Under the pieces are notes generated by a model. The model searched no databases and was not told where the DNA came from. It worked only from the letters and a program-made list of their open reading frames with translations. The position numbers were made by a program, and so were the translations under genes. A DNA stretch of 64,000 nucleotides from Bosea sp. 124 (GTDB taxonomy: Bacteria; Pseudomonadota; Alphaproteobacteria; Rhizobiales; Beijerinckiaceae), in NCBI RefSeq assembly GCF_003046175.1, contig NZ_PZZM01000001.1:2497001-2561000 (forward strand). The letters are read 5' to 3'. Below are positions 18,529-27,112 of the stretch, one piece after another. The stretch's first letter is position 1; the number at the start of each line of letters is the position of its first letter.

Positions 18529-18543
18529 GCTGCGGGCAAGGCC

Positions 18544-18732
18544 TCAGCCGCTGCGCCACCACATCACGAAAAGGATCACGAGGATCGCGACGAACTGCAG
18601 GATGACCCTCAGCCGCATCAGCCTCTGAGAGGTGCTGGCGCTGCCGCCACGCAACATGTTCGCCAACCCGAGCAGGAGCACGACGGCAACGGCGCCGACC
18701 GCGACGGGGACGAGTGAACCGGTGAGTGTCAT
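18544..18732 (-). CDS. Twin transmembrane protein (HIG1-domain-like)
   Basis: 62 aa with two hydrophobic helices, LVPVAVGAVAVVLLLGLANML (about 6-27) and LRVILQFVAILVILFVMWW (about 41-59), joined by a basic loop SQRLMRLR. This matches the small twin-TM/HIG1-like protein that in many Rhizobiales precedes the PduO-type adenosyltransferase gene. Function unknown; eukaryotic HIG1 proteins associate with respiratory complexes, so a respiratory role is conceivable given the nearby etfBA genes. Confidence 0.85.
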   Translation of the reverse strand: MTLTGSLVPVAVGAVAVVLLLGLANMLRGGSASTSQRLMRLRVILQFVAILVILFVMWWRSG

Positions 18733-18818
18733 CCGTCAGCACATAAAGCGCGGTGGCTCCCTTGACCAGCGTGGCGCTCGACCAGCGACGCGGCGCCGCA
18801 GGCTTCGCGGCGGCTGGG

Positions 18819-19688
18819 TCAACGGTAGCGCCGCTGGACGATCAGATTGGCCGCGACCGTCAGCAGGATCGTGGCCGTCATCAGGATGAACGAGATCGCG
18901 CCGCCGAAGGGCCAGTTGTTCTGCTGGGCGAACTGGCCATAGACCAGCGGGCCCATCATCTGGAATTTCGGGCCGCCGAGCAGGACCGGCGTGGCATAGG
19001 CATTCATCGCGAGAATGAAGGTCAGGATCGTGCCTGCGAGGATGCCGGGCAGGGCGAGTGGCCAGAGCACGCGGCGGAACATTGCGGCCGGCCCGGCGCC
19101 GAGGCTGAAGGCGGCCTCCTCGACATTGCGCGGAATGCCCTCGATCACGCTTTGCAGCGTCAGCACCATGAAGGGCAGGTTGACCGCGATGATGCCGATC
19201 AGCACGGCGTTCTCGGTGTACATGATCTCGATGGGCTGGCTGATGAGGCCGAGCCCCATCAGCGAGGCGTTGAAGGCGCCCTTGCTGCCGAAGGCGGTCA
19301 TCCAGCCTGCGGCGCGCACGGCATTGCCGACGAAGAGCGGCAGGATCACCGAAATGATGAGCAGATTCTTGAAACGGCTCTGGGTGCGGGCCAGCACATA
19401 GGCCAGCGGGAAACCCATGATCAGGCAGACCACCGTGCAGACCACCGCGACCCGGACCGTGCGGGCCAGCACGTTGAGATAATAGCCGTCGGTGAAGAAC
19501 TTGACGTAGTTCTCGATCGTCAGCCCGTCGACCATGAACTGGCCGGGAATGAACTGGTTCAGCGAATAGCGGAACAGGATCGCGATCGGGCCGAGCAGCC
19601 CGATCGCGACAAAGAGCGTCGCCGGCACGACGAGCAGGCCGGCGAGGCCGGTGCGTGCGCCGGCAACGGGTTCGGGAGCGGTGCTCAT
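18819..19688 (-). CDS. ABC transporter permease, PotB-like
   Basis: 289-aa inner-membrane subunit with six helices, the first after a 14-residue tail (LAGLLVVPATLFVAIGLLGPIAILF). The EAA docking loop is RNVEEAAFSLGAGPAAMFRRVLWPLALPG. It is the last gene of a four-gene polyamine/opine-type importer; it follows the binding-protein gene after a 148-bp gap containing two palindromic repeats, an unusually large intra-operon gap. Substrate unknown: PotB/PotC-type systems also carry phosphonates, opines and organic cations. Confidence 0.92.
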   Translation of the reverse strand: MSTAPEPVAGARTGLAGLLVVPATLFVAIGLLGPIAILFRYSLNQFIPGQFMVDGLTIENYVKFFTDGYYLNVLARTVRVAVVCTVVCLIMGFPLAYVLARTQSRFKNLLIISVILPLFVGNAVRAAGWMTAFGSKGAFNASLMGLGLISQPIEIMYTENAVLIGIIAVNLPFMVLTLQSVIEGIPRNVEEAAFSLGAGPAAMFRRVLWPLALPGILAGTILTFILAMNAYATPVLLGGPKFQMMGPLVYGQFAQQNNWPFGGAISFILMTATILLTVAANLIVQRRYR

Positions 19689-19694
19689 GGCCGT

Positions 19695-19806
19695 TCGTCA
19701 TGCTCGGGCTTGACCCGAGCATCTCCGGATGACGGCGCGAGGGAAACCCACGCCTTCGTCGTCATGAGGTTCTCGGGTCGACGCGATGCGTCGCCCGAGA
19801 ATGACG
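19695..19806. repeat. Two CGTCATG-family palindromes inside an ABC operon
   Basis: TCGTCATGCTCGGGCTTGAC then CCGAGCATC..GATGACG (19695-19734), and GTCATGAGGTTCTCGGG..CCCGAGAATGAC (19757-19806). Both form stem-loops and lie between the binding-protein and permease genes, so they could adjust relative expression. Confidence 0.7.
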
Positions 19807-19836
19807 TGTCCATGCCTTGCATCGCGCCGTCGTGCA

Positions 19837-20883
19837 TCACGCCTTGAAGACCTTGTCCCACCACTCCTTCATGGCGTTGTCGTTCTTGGCGAGGAAGCCA
19901 TAGTCGAGGTCGCGCAGCTTCTTCTCTTCTTCCGGCGTGAAGCCGATGCGCTTCTGCAGATCGGGCGCGACGTTGAGGCCGGTGACGGTGCCGTTGTAGC
20001 CCATGTCGACCGCGAAGGCCTCCTGCGGCGCCTTCTCCAGCATCGCGTTCATATAGGCGTAGGCGTTGTCCTTGTTGGGCGCGTTCTTCTGGATCACGAA
20101 GCCCGAGACATAGGCCGGGATGCCTTCCACCGGCGAGACGGCCTCGCAGGGGATGCCGGCGTTCTGCCATTGCACGACGCGGGCCTTCCAGATCGCGCTG
20201 ATGCCGATCTCCTCGTTCTTCATCGCGGCGGCGAAGGCCTCGTTGGTCGGGTAGACGCGAGCGCCGGCCTTCTTCACGGCCATCAGGATTTCCTTGGCCT
20301 TGTCGAGGTCGTTCATGTCCTTGCCGCCGGTGGCGGCCATCGAGGCGGCGATCATGATCGACTGGTACTGGATGTCGATGAAGCCGATCTTGGAGCCCCA
20401 TTTCGGGTCGAGCCAGTCCTTGAAGCCGGTCGGCGCCGGGTTGATGATCTTGGGATTGAAGATCACCACGTTGCCCGAATAGATGTGCCCGATGCCGTAG
20501 GGATACTTCATCGTCGGCAGCAGGTTCTTGGCGTTCGGGATCTTCGAGTAGTCAAGCGCCTCGATGACGCCGGCCTCGTTCATCTCGTACATGTTGGCGG
20601 CGGAGAGACCCTGGATGTCGACCGTGCCGCGCGGCAGGCGGCGCTCGGCGACCATCTTGGCGCGACGCGGGGCGTCGCCGGCCTGGTCCTGCACCACTTC
20701 CATACCCTTGGGCTTGAGGATCGGGTCCTCGATGTTCTTGGTCAGCAGGCGGGCATAGTCGCCGCCCCAGGTGCCCACGACGACCTTACCGGCCGCCTGG
20801 GCGAAAGCTTGCGTGCCGAGGCCGGTGGCGAGCGCGGCGGCGCCGGCGCCCTTGAGCAGATCGCGTCTGTCGAATGTGGTCAT
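19837..20883 (-). CDS. ABC transporter substrate-binding protein, PotD/SpuD-like (Tat signal)
   Basis: 348-aa periplasmic binding protein. The N-terminus MTTFDRRDLLKGAGAAAL has the twin-arginine motif, then a hydrophobic stretch ending near TQAFAQA-AGK. The mature part begins with the SBP_bac_8 pattern VVVGTWGGDYARLLTKNIEDPILKPKGMEV. KDWLDPKWGSKIGFIDIQYQS resembles the hinge of the PotD group. RBS GGGGAG is visible upstream of ATG 20883. Sandwiched between the ATPase and the PotB-like permease. Confidence 0.92.
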   Translation of the reverse strand: MTTFDRRDLLKGAGAAALATGLGTQAFAQAAGKVVVGTWGGDYARLLTKNIEDPILKPKGMEVVQDQAGDAPRRAKMVAERRLPRGTVDIQGLSAANMYEMNEAGVIEALDYSKIPNAKNLLPTMKYPYGIGHIYSGNVVIFNPKIINPAPTGFKDWLDPKWGSKIGFIDIQYQSIMIAASMAATGGKDMNDLDKAKEILMAVKKAGARVYPTNEAFAAAMKNEEIGISAIWKARVVQWQNAGIPCEAVSPVEGIPAYVSGFVIQKNAPNKDNAYAYMNAMLEKAPQEAFAVDMGYNGTVTGLNVAPDLQKRIGFTPEEEKKLRDLDYGFLAKNDNAMKEWWDKVFKA

Positions 20884-20922
20884 GATGAAACTCCCCTGTT
20901 GGACGCCCGTCGAAGCCTGGTG

Positions 20923-21981
20923 TCAGGCCTCGCGCGGATAAACGAGCCCGGCGTCTTCGGCCCAGCCTATGGTGATGGTTTCGCCCGGCTTCGGCTCGGC
21001 GATGCCGGCCTTGTTCGGAATCTGCAGCAGCATGCGGTCATGCCCGGACAGGCTGACATCGATGTCGAGCAAAGCGCCGAGATAGGAGGCGTGCTCGACA
21101 CGAGCCTGGAAGCGATTATGCAGCCCTTCGGCCTCGCCCGCGACCGCGATCCGCTCCGGCCGCAAGGCCAGGGTTGCGGCGCCCGCGCCGGTCGCGGCGG
21201 CGCAGCCGATCTCGATGCCGCCCTTCGTGCGGAAGCGGCCGGGTGCGGTGATCTCGCCGTCGAGGAAGGCGCTGCGGCCGATGAAGCCGGCGACGAAGCG
21301 GTCGGCGGGTTTCTCATAGAGCTCGCGCTGGGTGCCGATCTGGCGGACCTTGCCCTTTTCCATGACGACCAGCCGGTCGGCCATGGTGAGCGCTTCTTCC
21401 TGATCATGCGTGACCATGATCGTGGTCAGGCCGAGCTTGCGCTGCAGGTCGCGGATCTCGACGCGAACCTCCTGGCGCAGCTTGGCGTCGAGGTTGGACA
21501 GCGGCTCGTCGAGCAGGAGCACGTCCGGCTCCATGGCGAGCGCACGTGCCAGCGCGACGCGCTGCTGCTGGCCGCCGGAGAGCTGGCGCGGATAGCGCTC
21601 GTCGAAGCCGGCGAGCTGCACGAGGCGCAATGCCTCGGCGACGCGCGGGGCGCGGTCGGGGGGCGCGATCTTGCGCATTTCGAGGCCGAAGGCGACGTTC
21701 TCGGCCACCGTCATATGGGGGAAGAGGGCATAGCTCTGGAAAACCAGGCCGCAATTGCGCTTCCAGGGCGGCAGGGTGGTGACGCTGCGCTCGCCGATCG
21801 TGATGGCGCCGGCGCTCGGCGCGATGAAGCCTGCGACCATGCGCAGGGTCGTGGTCTTGCCGCAGCCGGAGGGGCCGAGCAGAACGAGGAACTCGCCATC
21901 GGCGATGTCGATGTTGACGTCGTCGACGACGGTCAGGTCGCCATAGGTCTTGCGGAGATGCTCGATCGACAATCTTGCCAT
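20923..21981 (-). CDS. ABC transporter ATP-binding protein, PotA-like
   Basis: 352 aa: Walker A LLGPSGCGKTTTLRM (about 37-46), Q-loop LVFQSYALFPHMTV, signature LSGGQQQRVALARALA, Walker [19 protein letters not shown]-loop MVTHDQEEALTMAD, and a C-terminal TOBE domain (RPERIAVAGEAEGLHNRFQARVEHASYLGA). It energises the importer encoded on either side. Four bp separate it from the PotC-like permease upstream, indicating tight coupling. Confidence 0.95.
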   Translation of the reverse strand: MARLSIEHLRKTYGDLTVVDDVNIDIADGEFLVLLGPSGCGKTTTLRMVAGFIAPSAGAITIGERSVTTLPPWKRNCGLVFQSYALFPHMTVAENVAFGLEMRKIAPPDRAPRVAEALRLVQLAGFDERYPRQLSGGQQQRVALARALAMEPDVLLLDEPLSNLDAKLRQEVRVEIRDLQRKLGLTTIMVTHDQEEALTMADRLVVMEKGKVRQIGTQRELYEKPADRFVAGFIGRSAFLDGEITAPGRFRTKGGIEIGCAAATGAGAATLALRPERIAVAGEAEGLHNRFQARVEHASYLGALLDIDVSLSGHDRMLLQIPNKAGIAEPKPGETITIGWAEDAGLVYPREA

Positions 21982-21985
21982 CGCG

Positions 21986-22804
21986 TCAGACCACCCGGCT
22001 CAGCTTGACGTAACGGTCGGTGACGATCATCGCCACGGCGATCAGGACGATCTGGATCAGGGATGCGGCTGCCACGGTCGGATCGATCTTCCATTCGAGA
22101 TATTGCAGGATGGCGATCGGCAGGGTGGTGCGGCCCGGTCCGACCAGGAACAGGCTCATCTCCAGATTGCCGAAGGAGGTGACGAAGCCGAAGAGCCCGG
22201 CTGCGACGATGCCGGGCCTGATGCTCGGCAGCGTCACCCGCCGGAAGGTGGTGAAGGGGCCCGCGCCGAGATTCTGCGCGGCCTCCTCGATCGTGCGGTC
22301 GAAGCCGACGAGGCTCGCGGTGACGAGGCGCACCACCCAGGGGATGACGACGAGCGTGTGCGCAGCGACCAGGCCGCCGAGCGAACCCATGACGGGCAGG
22401 CCGGTCGCGATTTCCGTCTCGATCTGGAAGACATAGATCGCCGTGCCGAGCACGATGCCGGGCATCACCAGCGGCAGCAGCAGGAGCGTGTTGAAGACGG
22501 GACCGAGCACGATGCGGTGGCGGACCAGCGCAAGACTCGCCGGCACTCCGACGAGCAGGCCGAGCAGCGTCGCGGTCACGCCGACCTGGAGGCTCAGCAG
22601 GAAGCCGTTGATGAAGGGCTGGTTGTGGGCCGCAGCCGTGAACCATTTCAGCGAATAACCTTCGGGCGGGAAGGAGGGAATCTCCTGCCGGAAGAAGGCG
22701 AGCCAGGTGACGAAGATCAGCGGCAACAGGATGTAGAGCAAGGCGAGGCCGGCGGCGCCATTGAGGGCGATGCGTCCAAGGCTCGGGCGGGTCGAGGCGC
22801 TCAC
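21986..22804 (-). CDS. ABC transporter permease, PotC-like
   Basis: 272 aa; GTG at 22804 is chosen because GGAGG lies 6 nt upstream, while the TTG five codons earlier overlaps that ribosome-binding site. Six helices; the EAA loop is DRTIEEAAQNLGAGPFTTFRRVTLPSIRPG. First gene of the importer operon on the minus strand. The 223-bp gap to the amidohydrolase contains an 8-bp-stem inverted repeat (22929-22953) but no convincing terminator, so co-transcription with the amidohydrolase is possible. Confidence 0.9.
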   Translation of the reverse strand: MSASTRPSLGRIALNGAAGLALLYILLPLIFVTWLAFFRQEIPSFPPEGYSLKWFTAAAHNQPFINGFLLSLQVGVTATLLGLLVGVPASLALVRHRIVLGPVFNTLLLLPLVMPGIVLGTAIYVFQIETEIATGLPVMGSLGGLVAAHTLVVIPWVVRLVTASLVGFDRTIEEAAQNLGAGPFTTFRRVTLPSIRPGIVAAGLFGFVTSFGNLEMSLFLVGPGRTTLPIAILQYLEWKIDPTVAAASLIQIVLIAVAMIVTDRYVKLSRVV

Positions 22805-23027
22805 GCCTCGCCTCCGCAATCGAGCCGCGAACCGTTTCCGGCCTGCGTTCGCCTGACGCTGCTCAACGACACCATTACCACCCTGGCCTTGCTCAAATCC
22901 CGACGTCCGAACTTGTGCCGGATCGCGCCCGAAGGCTGCGGATGCGCCTTCGGACAGTCAATCCGATTTGTCTCTATGCCTCGCATCGCCGTTCCCTATG
23001 CGCCGGAGCGCGAGGGGAAGGCCATGC

Positions 23028-24263
23028 TCAGTTCAGCGTGTTCTTGTGGAACGCGCCGCCCTTCATGATGACCGGCAGCCTAGCGCCCTGGTCCTGCAGC
23101 AGGGCCAGGTCTTCCAGCGGATTGCCGTCGACCAGGATCATATCCGCGAACGCCCCAGCACGCAGCGTGCCAAGCTTGCCTTCCATGCGCAGGAGCTGGG
23201 CGCCTACGGTCGTGGCCGAGCGGATAATCTCGATCGGCGAGAGCACCTCGCGGCGCAGCAGGAACTCGCGCGACTGGTCGACCTGGAGCTGGCCGAGCAG
23301 GTCCGAGCCATATGCGACGGGGACGCCGGCGCGCTTGCAGATCTCCAGCGAGCGCAGGCCGCCATCGATGACGAGGTCGTTCTTGGCGAGCATGTCGCCA
23401 TTCATGCCGAATTCGGCGGCGCGCTCCTTCATCGCGTAATAGGCGACGAGGTTGGCGGTGAGGAACATGCCCTTCTCCGCCATCAGCTTTGCCGAGGCAT
23501 CGTCGATCAGGTTGCCGTGCTCGATGGCGCGCACGCCGCAATTGGCGGCTCGGGTGATCGCCTCCGGCGTATAGGCATGGGCGCAGACATAGCGGCCGAA
23601 GGCGGCGGCCTCCTCGACGGCGGTGCGGACCTCGTCGAGGCTGAACTGGAGGGAGTCGAGCGGATCGTAGGGCGAGGCGACGCCGCCCGACATCATGATC
23701 TTGATGTGGTCGGCGCCGAGCCGCATCTGCTCGCGGACCGATTTGCGCACGGACGAAACACCGTCCGAGACGTTCATCGTATAGGCCATGGCATTGCAGC
23801 ACTGGCAGCGCGTGCCGAAATCGGTGCGCCGGCGCGGATCGCTGTGGCCGCCGGTCGGGCCGATCGCCTGGCCGGCGATGAACAGGCGCGGCGCCGCGAC
23901 ATGGCCGGTCTCGACGGCTTCCTTGATGCCCCAGTCGGCGCCGCCGGTGTCGCGCACCGTGGTGAAGCCGCGGTCGATCATGCCCTTCATCAGGCCGATG
24001 GCGCGGGCCGTCATCAGGGTGAGCGGCATGCTCTCCATCGCGCGGATCACGACCTCGGAGAGGAAGACATGGACATGGCTGTCGATCAGGCCGGGCATCA
24101 GGGTGCGGCCGCCGCAATCGACGACATCGGCGGCGTCGGCCTTGATCGGCTTGTCGGAGAGTTCGCGGATGGTGTCGCCCTCGACAAGGAGTTCGTAGCC
24201 GGCGCGCACCTCGCCATGGTCCGGCTCCAGCAGTGCGAAGTTCTTGAACAGCAGCGCGGCCAT
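23028..24263 (-). CDS. Metal-dependent amidohydrolase (imidazolonepropionase / Xaa-Pro dipeptidase-like, COG1228)
   Basis: 411 aa from ATG 24263 (MAALLFKNFALLEPDHGE), with GGAGGAG 9 nt upstream; another ATG at 24272 is too close to that site. Metal ligands: HVHV in LMPGLIDSHVHVFLSEV, a Lys in DHIKIMMSGGVASPYDPL, His in YVCAHAYTPEAI and in VRAIEHGNLID, and Asp in PVAYGSDLLGQLQVDQS. This is a binuclear amidohydrolase signature; relatives hydrolyse Xaa-Arg/Lys/Pro dipeptides or cyclic amides. No signal peptide. Its position ahead of a PotABCD-type importer suggests that the imported compound contains an amide or peptide bond that it cleaves. Confidence 0.88.
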   Translation of the reverse strand: MAALLFKNFALLEPDHGEVRAGYELLVEGDTIRELSDKPIKADAADVVDCGGRTLMPGLIDSHVHVFLSEVVIRAMESMPLTLMTARAIGLMKGMIDRGFTTVRDTGGADWGIKEAVETGHVAAPRLFIAGQAIGPTGGHSDPRRRTDFGTRCQCCNAMAYTMNVSDGVSSVRKSVREQMRLGADHIKIMMSGGVASPYDPLDSLQFSLDEVRTAVEEAAAFGRYVCAHAYTPEAITRAANCGVRAIEHGNLIDDASAKLMAEKGMFLTANLVAYYAMKERAAEFGMNGDMLAKNDLVIDGGLRSLEICKRAGVPVAYGSDLLGQLQVDQSREFLLRREVLSPIEIIRSATTVGAQLLRMEGKLGTLRAGAFADMILVDGNPLEDLALLQDQGARLPVIMKGGAFHKNTLN

Positions 24264-24393
24264 GACAGGCATCTCCTCCGGTCGGGCGCAGTGGCTGCGC
24301 GCCCGGTCTCCCGATCGCTGATATATTGAAAACTTTATCTCCGCTTGTCCATCGCTCCTCGCATCCGCGAGGCGATCGGCGATGCAGGCGAGC

Positions 24394-25677
24394 CTAGCTG
24401 GTGATGGCTGCGGACTGCGCCAGGAGGCGCCCCCTGATCGGCATGGAGAGATTATCGGCGAGCGCGCGGCTGATCGCGGGCAGGCCGTCGAGCAGGCTCG
24501 GCACGAAGGCTTGCGAGGGCGGCGTCCGCCGGGGCAGGGCATGCAGGGCGGCAGCCATGACGAGCGGATCGCGTTCGGCATCGCCGTTCTGCGAGGGGTC
24601 GTGCAGTACGGTGATCAGCTTGAGTTCGTCGGCCCGCTCGGCGCGGATCGCCTGTTCGAGCCTGGGCTTGACGCGGGGCACGATCAGCGCCGGCTTGTCG
24701 AAGGACAAGACCTCGCAGAAGGTGTTGTAGCCGCCCATTGCGACGACGCAGTGGGCGCGGTTCATCAGCAGTTCGAGGCGCGGCTCGAAGCCGAGGCTCT
24801 CCAGCTTGGGAATGCGGGCGATGCGCTCGGCGAACTCCTTGCGGCGCTCGCGCGACATGAACGGCCCGAACACGATCAGGGCGGGCAAGGCGATGGTTGG
24901 GTCGGCTTCATAGGCCGAAATCACCCAGTCGATGACGCCGGCGCCGTCACCGCCGCCGCCCGGTGTCACCAGGATGAACGGGCCCTTGGTGATGCGCGGA
25001 TAGCGGTTGGGCGGCATCGGGCTCGGCACGGCGCGCTTGAGATAGCCGGTGTAGCGAATCTTGTCGGCGAAGAGATGCTGGTTCGGCAGGCCGACCAGCG
25101 GCTGGTAGACGCTTTCGAGCCCGTAGACGAAGATGTCGTCGTAGATCTGATTGAGCGCTTCGAGCGCGCCGCTGTTGCGCCATTCCTCGTTGAGCTTTTC
25201 CGGCTCGTCGAGGACATCGCGCAGGCCGAGCACGATGCGCGCGCCGCGCCGGCGCAGGATGTCGAGCGCCGGCACAAGTTCGCCGCGCAAGCCGATCGGC
25301 TCCTTGTCCACGATGAAGACGTCGGGGTCGAAGGAGAGCGCGAGCTGCTTGATCAGATCGGTGCGGATCCGGATCGTGTCGTTGAGGTCGAGGTTGAGGT
25401 GGTGGGGGCCATAGCGGCCATCGCTCTGCTTCTCGACGCCGGGGATGCGGACATAGTCGACGCCGTCGCCGAACTGGAAGCTCGAGATCACCGACGACCC
25501 CGAGACGATGATCACTGATATATGAGGATAGCTGGCGACCAGCGAGTTCGCGATGGCGCGGCAGCGGCGGATATGGCCAAGCCCGAAGGTATCGTGGCTG
25601 TAGATCAGGACGCGCGGCGCATGCGGGCTGCGCGGGGCCCGCTCGGCACCGGCGAGATCGACGACGTTGTAAGGCAT
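24394..25677 (-). CDS. Predicted glycosyltransferase (MurG-like, COG4671 type)
   Basis: 427 aa, GT-B fold. The N-terminal domain has RVLIYSHDTFGLGHIRRCRAIANSL, whose GLGHIRR glycine/histidine loop parallels GGHxxP of MurG. The C-terminal domain has ILVTPGGGGDGAGVIDWVI and the nucleotide-sugar site VAMGGYNTFCEVLSFDKPALIVPRVKPRLEQAIRAERADEL. A paralogue with matching motifs is encoded at 43313. Donor and acceptor are unknown; exported glycan or glycolipid synthesis is likely given the deacetylase and GT4 genes downstream of it in genome order. It runs convergent with nothing and ends 130 bp from the amidohydrolase. Confidence 0.85.
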   Translation of the reverse strand: MPYNVVDLAGAERAPRSPHAPRVLIYSHDTFGLGHIRRCRAIANSLVASYPHISVIIVSGSSVISSFQFGDGVDYVRIPGVEKQSDGRYGPHHLNLDLNDTIRIRTDLIKQLALSFDPDVFIVDKEPIGLRGELVPALDILRRRGARIVLGLRDVLDEPEKLNEEWRNSGALEALNQIYDDIFVYGLESVYQPLVGLPNQHLFADKIRYTGYLKRAVPSPMPPNRYPRITKGPFILVTPGGGGDGAGVIDWVISAYEADPTIALPALIVFGPFMSRERRKEFAERIARIPKLESLGFEPRLELLMNRAHCVVAMGGYNTFCEVLSFDKPALIVPRVKPRLEQAIRAERADELKLITVLHDPSQNGDAERDPLVMAAALHALPRRTPPSQAFVPSLLDGLPAISRALADNLSMPIRGRLLAQSAAITS

Positions 25678-25890
25678 GTCCGCGTCGCCCCCCCCGCAGA
25701 AAGGTCAGACGACCTCGTGGCGAGGACGAACGCACCTTAGAATACGCGAGAGTGACCTTAGCGCGTGGCGTGCGCCGATCCAAGCCCGCTCGCCAAGCCC
25801 GCTCGCGCCTGGCCGAGGCATTCACGCCAGTCCGCGCGAGCCGCGTCAATGCTCGCACGGGCTGCTTCGCCATGCAGAGGGGCCGGTCGC

Positions 25891-26175
25891 TCAGGGGCAG
25901 ACGAATCCGCCGCCATCGGGCAGGCAGCGGTTGCCGTTGGGCAGCACGAGCGCTCCGCGCGCGTCCCGCATGACGCGTTCGCCGTTCGGAAGCAGGAAGC
26001 CTCCGGTCGAATCCATGGTAGCGCGCGACCCATCCGGCAAGGTCACGTCCCGGCCGACGACAGTGATCCGCTTCGACGGCACGGCCCGGGGCGTTTCGTC
26101 TACAAGCGACCGCGGCGGCGGGGCGCAGGCTGCAAGGGCTGCGAGGATGGCGAGGGCGGCGATCGGCTGTTTCAT
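25891..26175 (-). CDS. Small lipoprotein with LPNG-type repeats
   Basis: 94 aa from ATG 26175. N-terminal lipobox MKQPIAALAILAALAACAPP gives a lipid-modified Cys17. The mature chain contains four related short units: VTLPDGSRATMDSTGG, FLLPNGERVMRDARG, ALVLPNGNRCLPDGGG, ending FVCP, reminiscent of a small beta-repeat. Two further Cys may pair. I do not recognise a named family. It lies between the glycosyltransferase start and the deacetylase gene, with 149 bp upstream and 213 featureless bp downstream (25678-25890), so it probably has its own promoter. Confidence 0.7.
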   Translation of the reverse strand: MKQPIAALAILAALAACAPPPRSLVDETPRAVPSKRITVVGRDVTLPDGSRATMDSTGGFLLPNGERVMRDARGALVLPNGNRCLPDGGGFVCP

Positions 26176-26323
26176 GCGCGGACAACGCTCCAGTGCGCCG
26201 CCGGTTCCCGCGCCCGAGCGGGAGACAGGACAGGCGGCAGGTTGGGTCGAACTTTCGTGATCCATCGGGCGAGCCTCCAACGGCTGGGAGAGTTTGCAGG
26301 GAATCGCGCCGCAAGGCGATGCG

Positions 26324-27112
26324 TCAGGGCGCAGTCGGAAGCTGGAATTGCCATCGTGGGTCGGTCGGGATGACCGCGGCATGACGGGTTGCCAGCAAAA
26401 GGAAGGCGTCGAGGAAATCCCAGGCCGTCGCATCGTGATCGCGATGGTGCAGGAGGACACCGAAGGCGTCGTTGTCCGGGCTGGCGTCCGTCCGCCTGGC
26501 TGCGAGCAGCCGGCAGGTTTCCGCGACGAGGTCTTGCGACGAGCGGCCGATGCGGCCGCCGCCCCAGTCCATGATGTCGAGATGGGTGTTGCCGAGCCTG
26601 GGGCCGCCCGCGGGGCCGAGCGTATAGCCACGGAAGCAGGAGAGCCCCGAAAAGCCGAGTTCCAGCAGCAGCGCGGCGTGGCCGGGGTCGATCCTGTTCC
26701 AGGGCGGTACGAAGATCGGCAGCAGGGCCGGGCCGAACAGGTTATCGAGACGCCGGTGCGCCTCGCCGATCTCGGCAGTGATCTCGGCAGCGCTGCGCTG
26801 CGGCCCGAATTCCGATTTCTTCGCGCCTTCGAGGGCATGGTTGCGATGCCAGCAGCCATGCTGGCACGGCAAGAGCGAAGGCCGGTCGCGGAGCGCCGCC
26901 GGCAATGCGGGTTCCGCGAGCATCGGAATGACCGCAAGGAGGATAGGCAGGCCGAAGCGCTCGCCGAGCCCGGCCAGCCTGTCCAGTGCCGGGTCGGGCG
27001 CGATGGCGTCGTCGTCGCGCAGCCAGAGCTTGATGGTCCGCCCAGCCTCGCTCCAGCGGTCCAGTTCGGCGTGAAGCGGCTGCCAGACCGCATCGCGGGG
27101 GGCAGGGCTCAT
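26324..27112 (-). CDS. Polysaccharide deacetylase-like protein
   Basis: 262 aa with NodB-fold features: catalytic/metal Asp in TIKLWLRDDDAIAPD, His-rich PCQHGCWHRNHAL and the FVPPWNRIDPGHAALLLELGFSGLSC motif, followed by GVLLHHRDHDATAWDFLDAFLLL. The order matches a divergent deacetylase subgroup (DUF2334-like). No signal peptide is seen, so it may be cytosolic and act on a nucleotide- or lipid-linked sugar. The ATG overlaps the stop codon of the upstream glycosyltransferase gene (ATGA, 27109-27112), indicating coupled translation. Confidence 0.8.
   Translation of the reverse strand: MSPAPRDAVWQPLHAELDRWSEAGRTIKLWLRDDDAIAPDPALDRLAGLGERFGLPILLAVIPMLAEPALPAALRDRPSLLPCQHGCWHRNHALEGAKKSEFGPQRSAAEITAEIGEAHRRLDNLFGPALLPIFVPPWNRIDPGHAALLLELGFSGLSCFRGYTLGPAGGPRLGNTHLDIMDWGGGRIGRSSQDLVAETCRLLAARRTDASPDNDAFGVLLHHRDHDATAWDFLDAFLLLATRHAAVIPTDPRWQFQLPTAP

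Noticed and set aside
19786..22008. Plus-strand open frame of about 740 codons opposite the PotA/PotD-like genes
   Set aside because: Shadow of real minus-strand genes carrying Walker motifs and a Tat signal.
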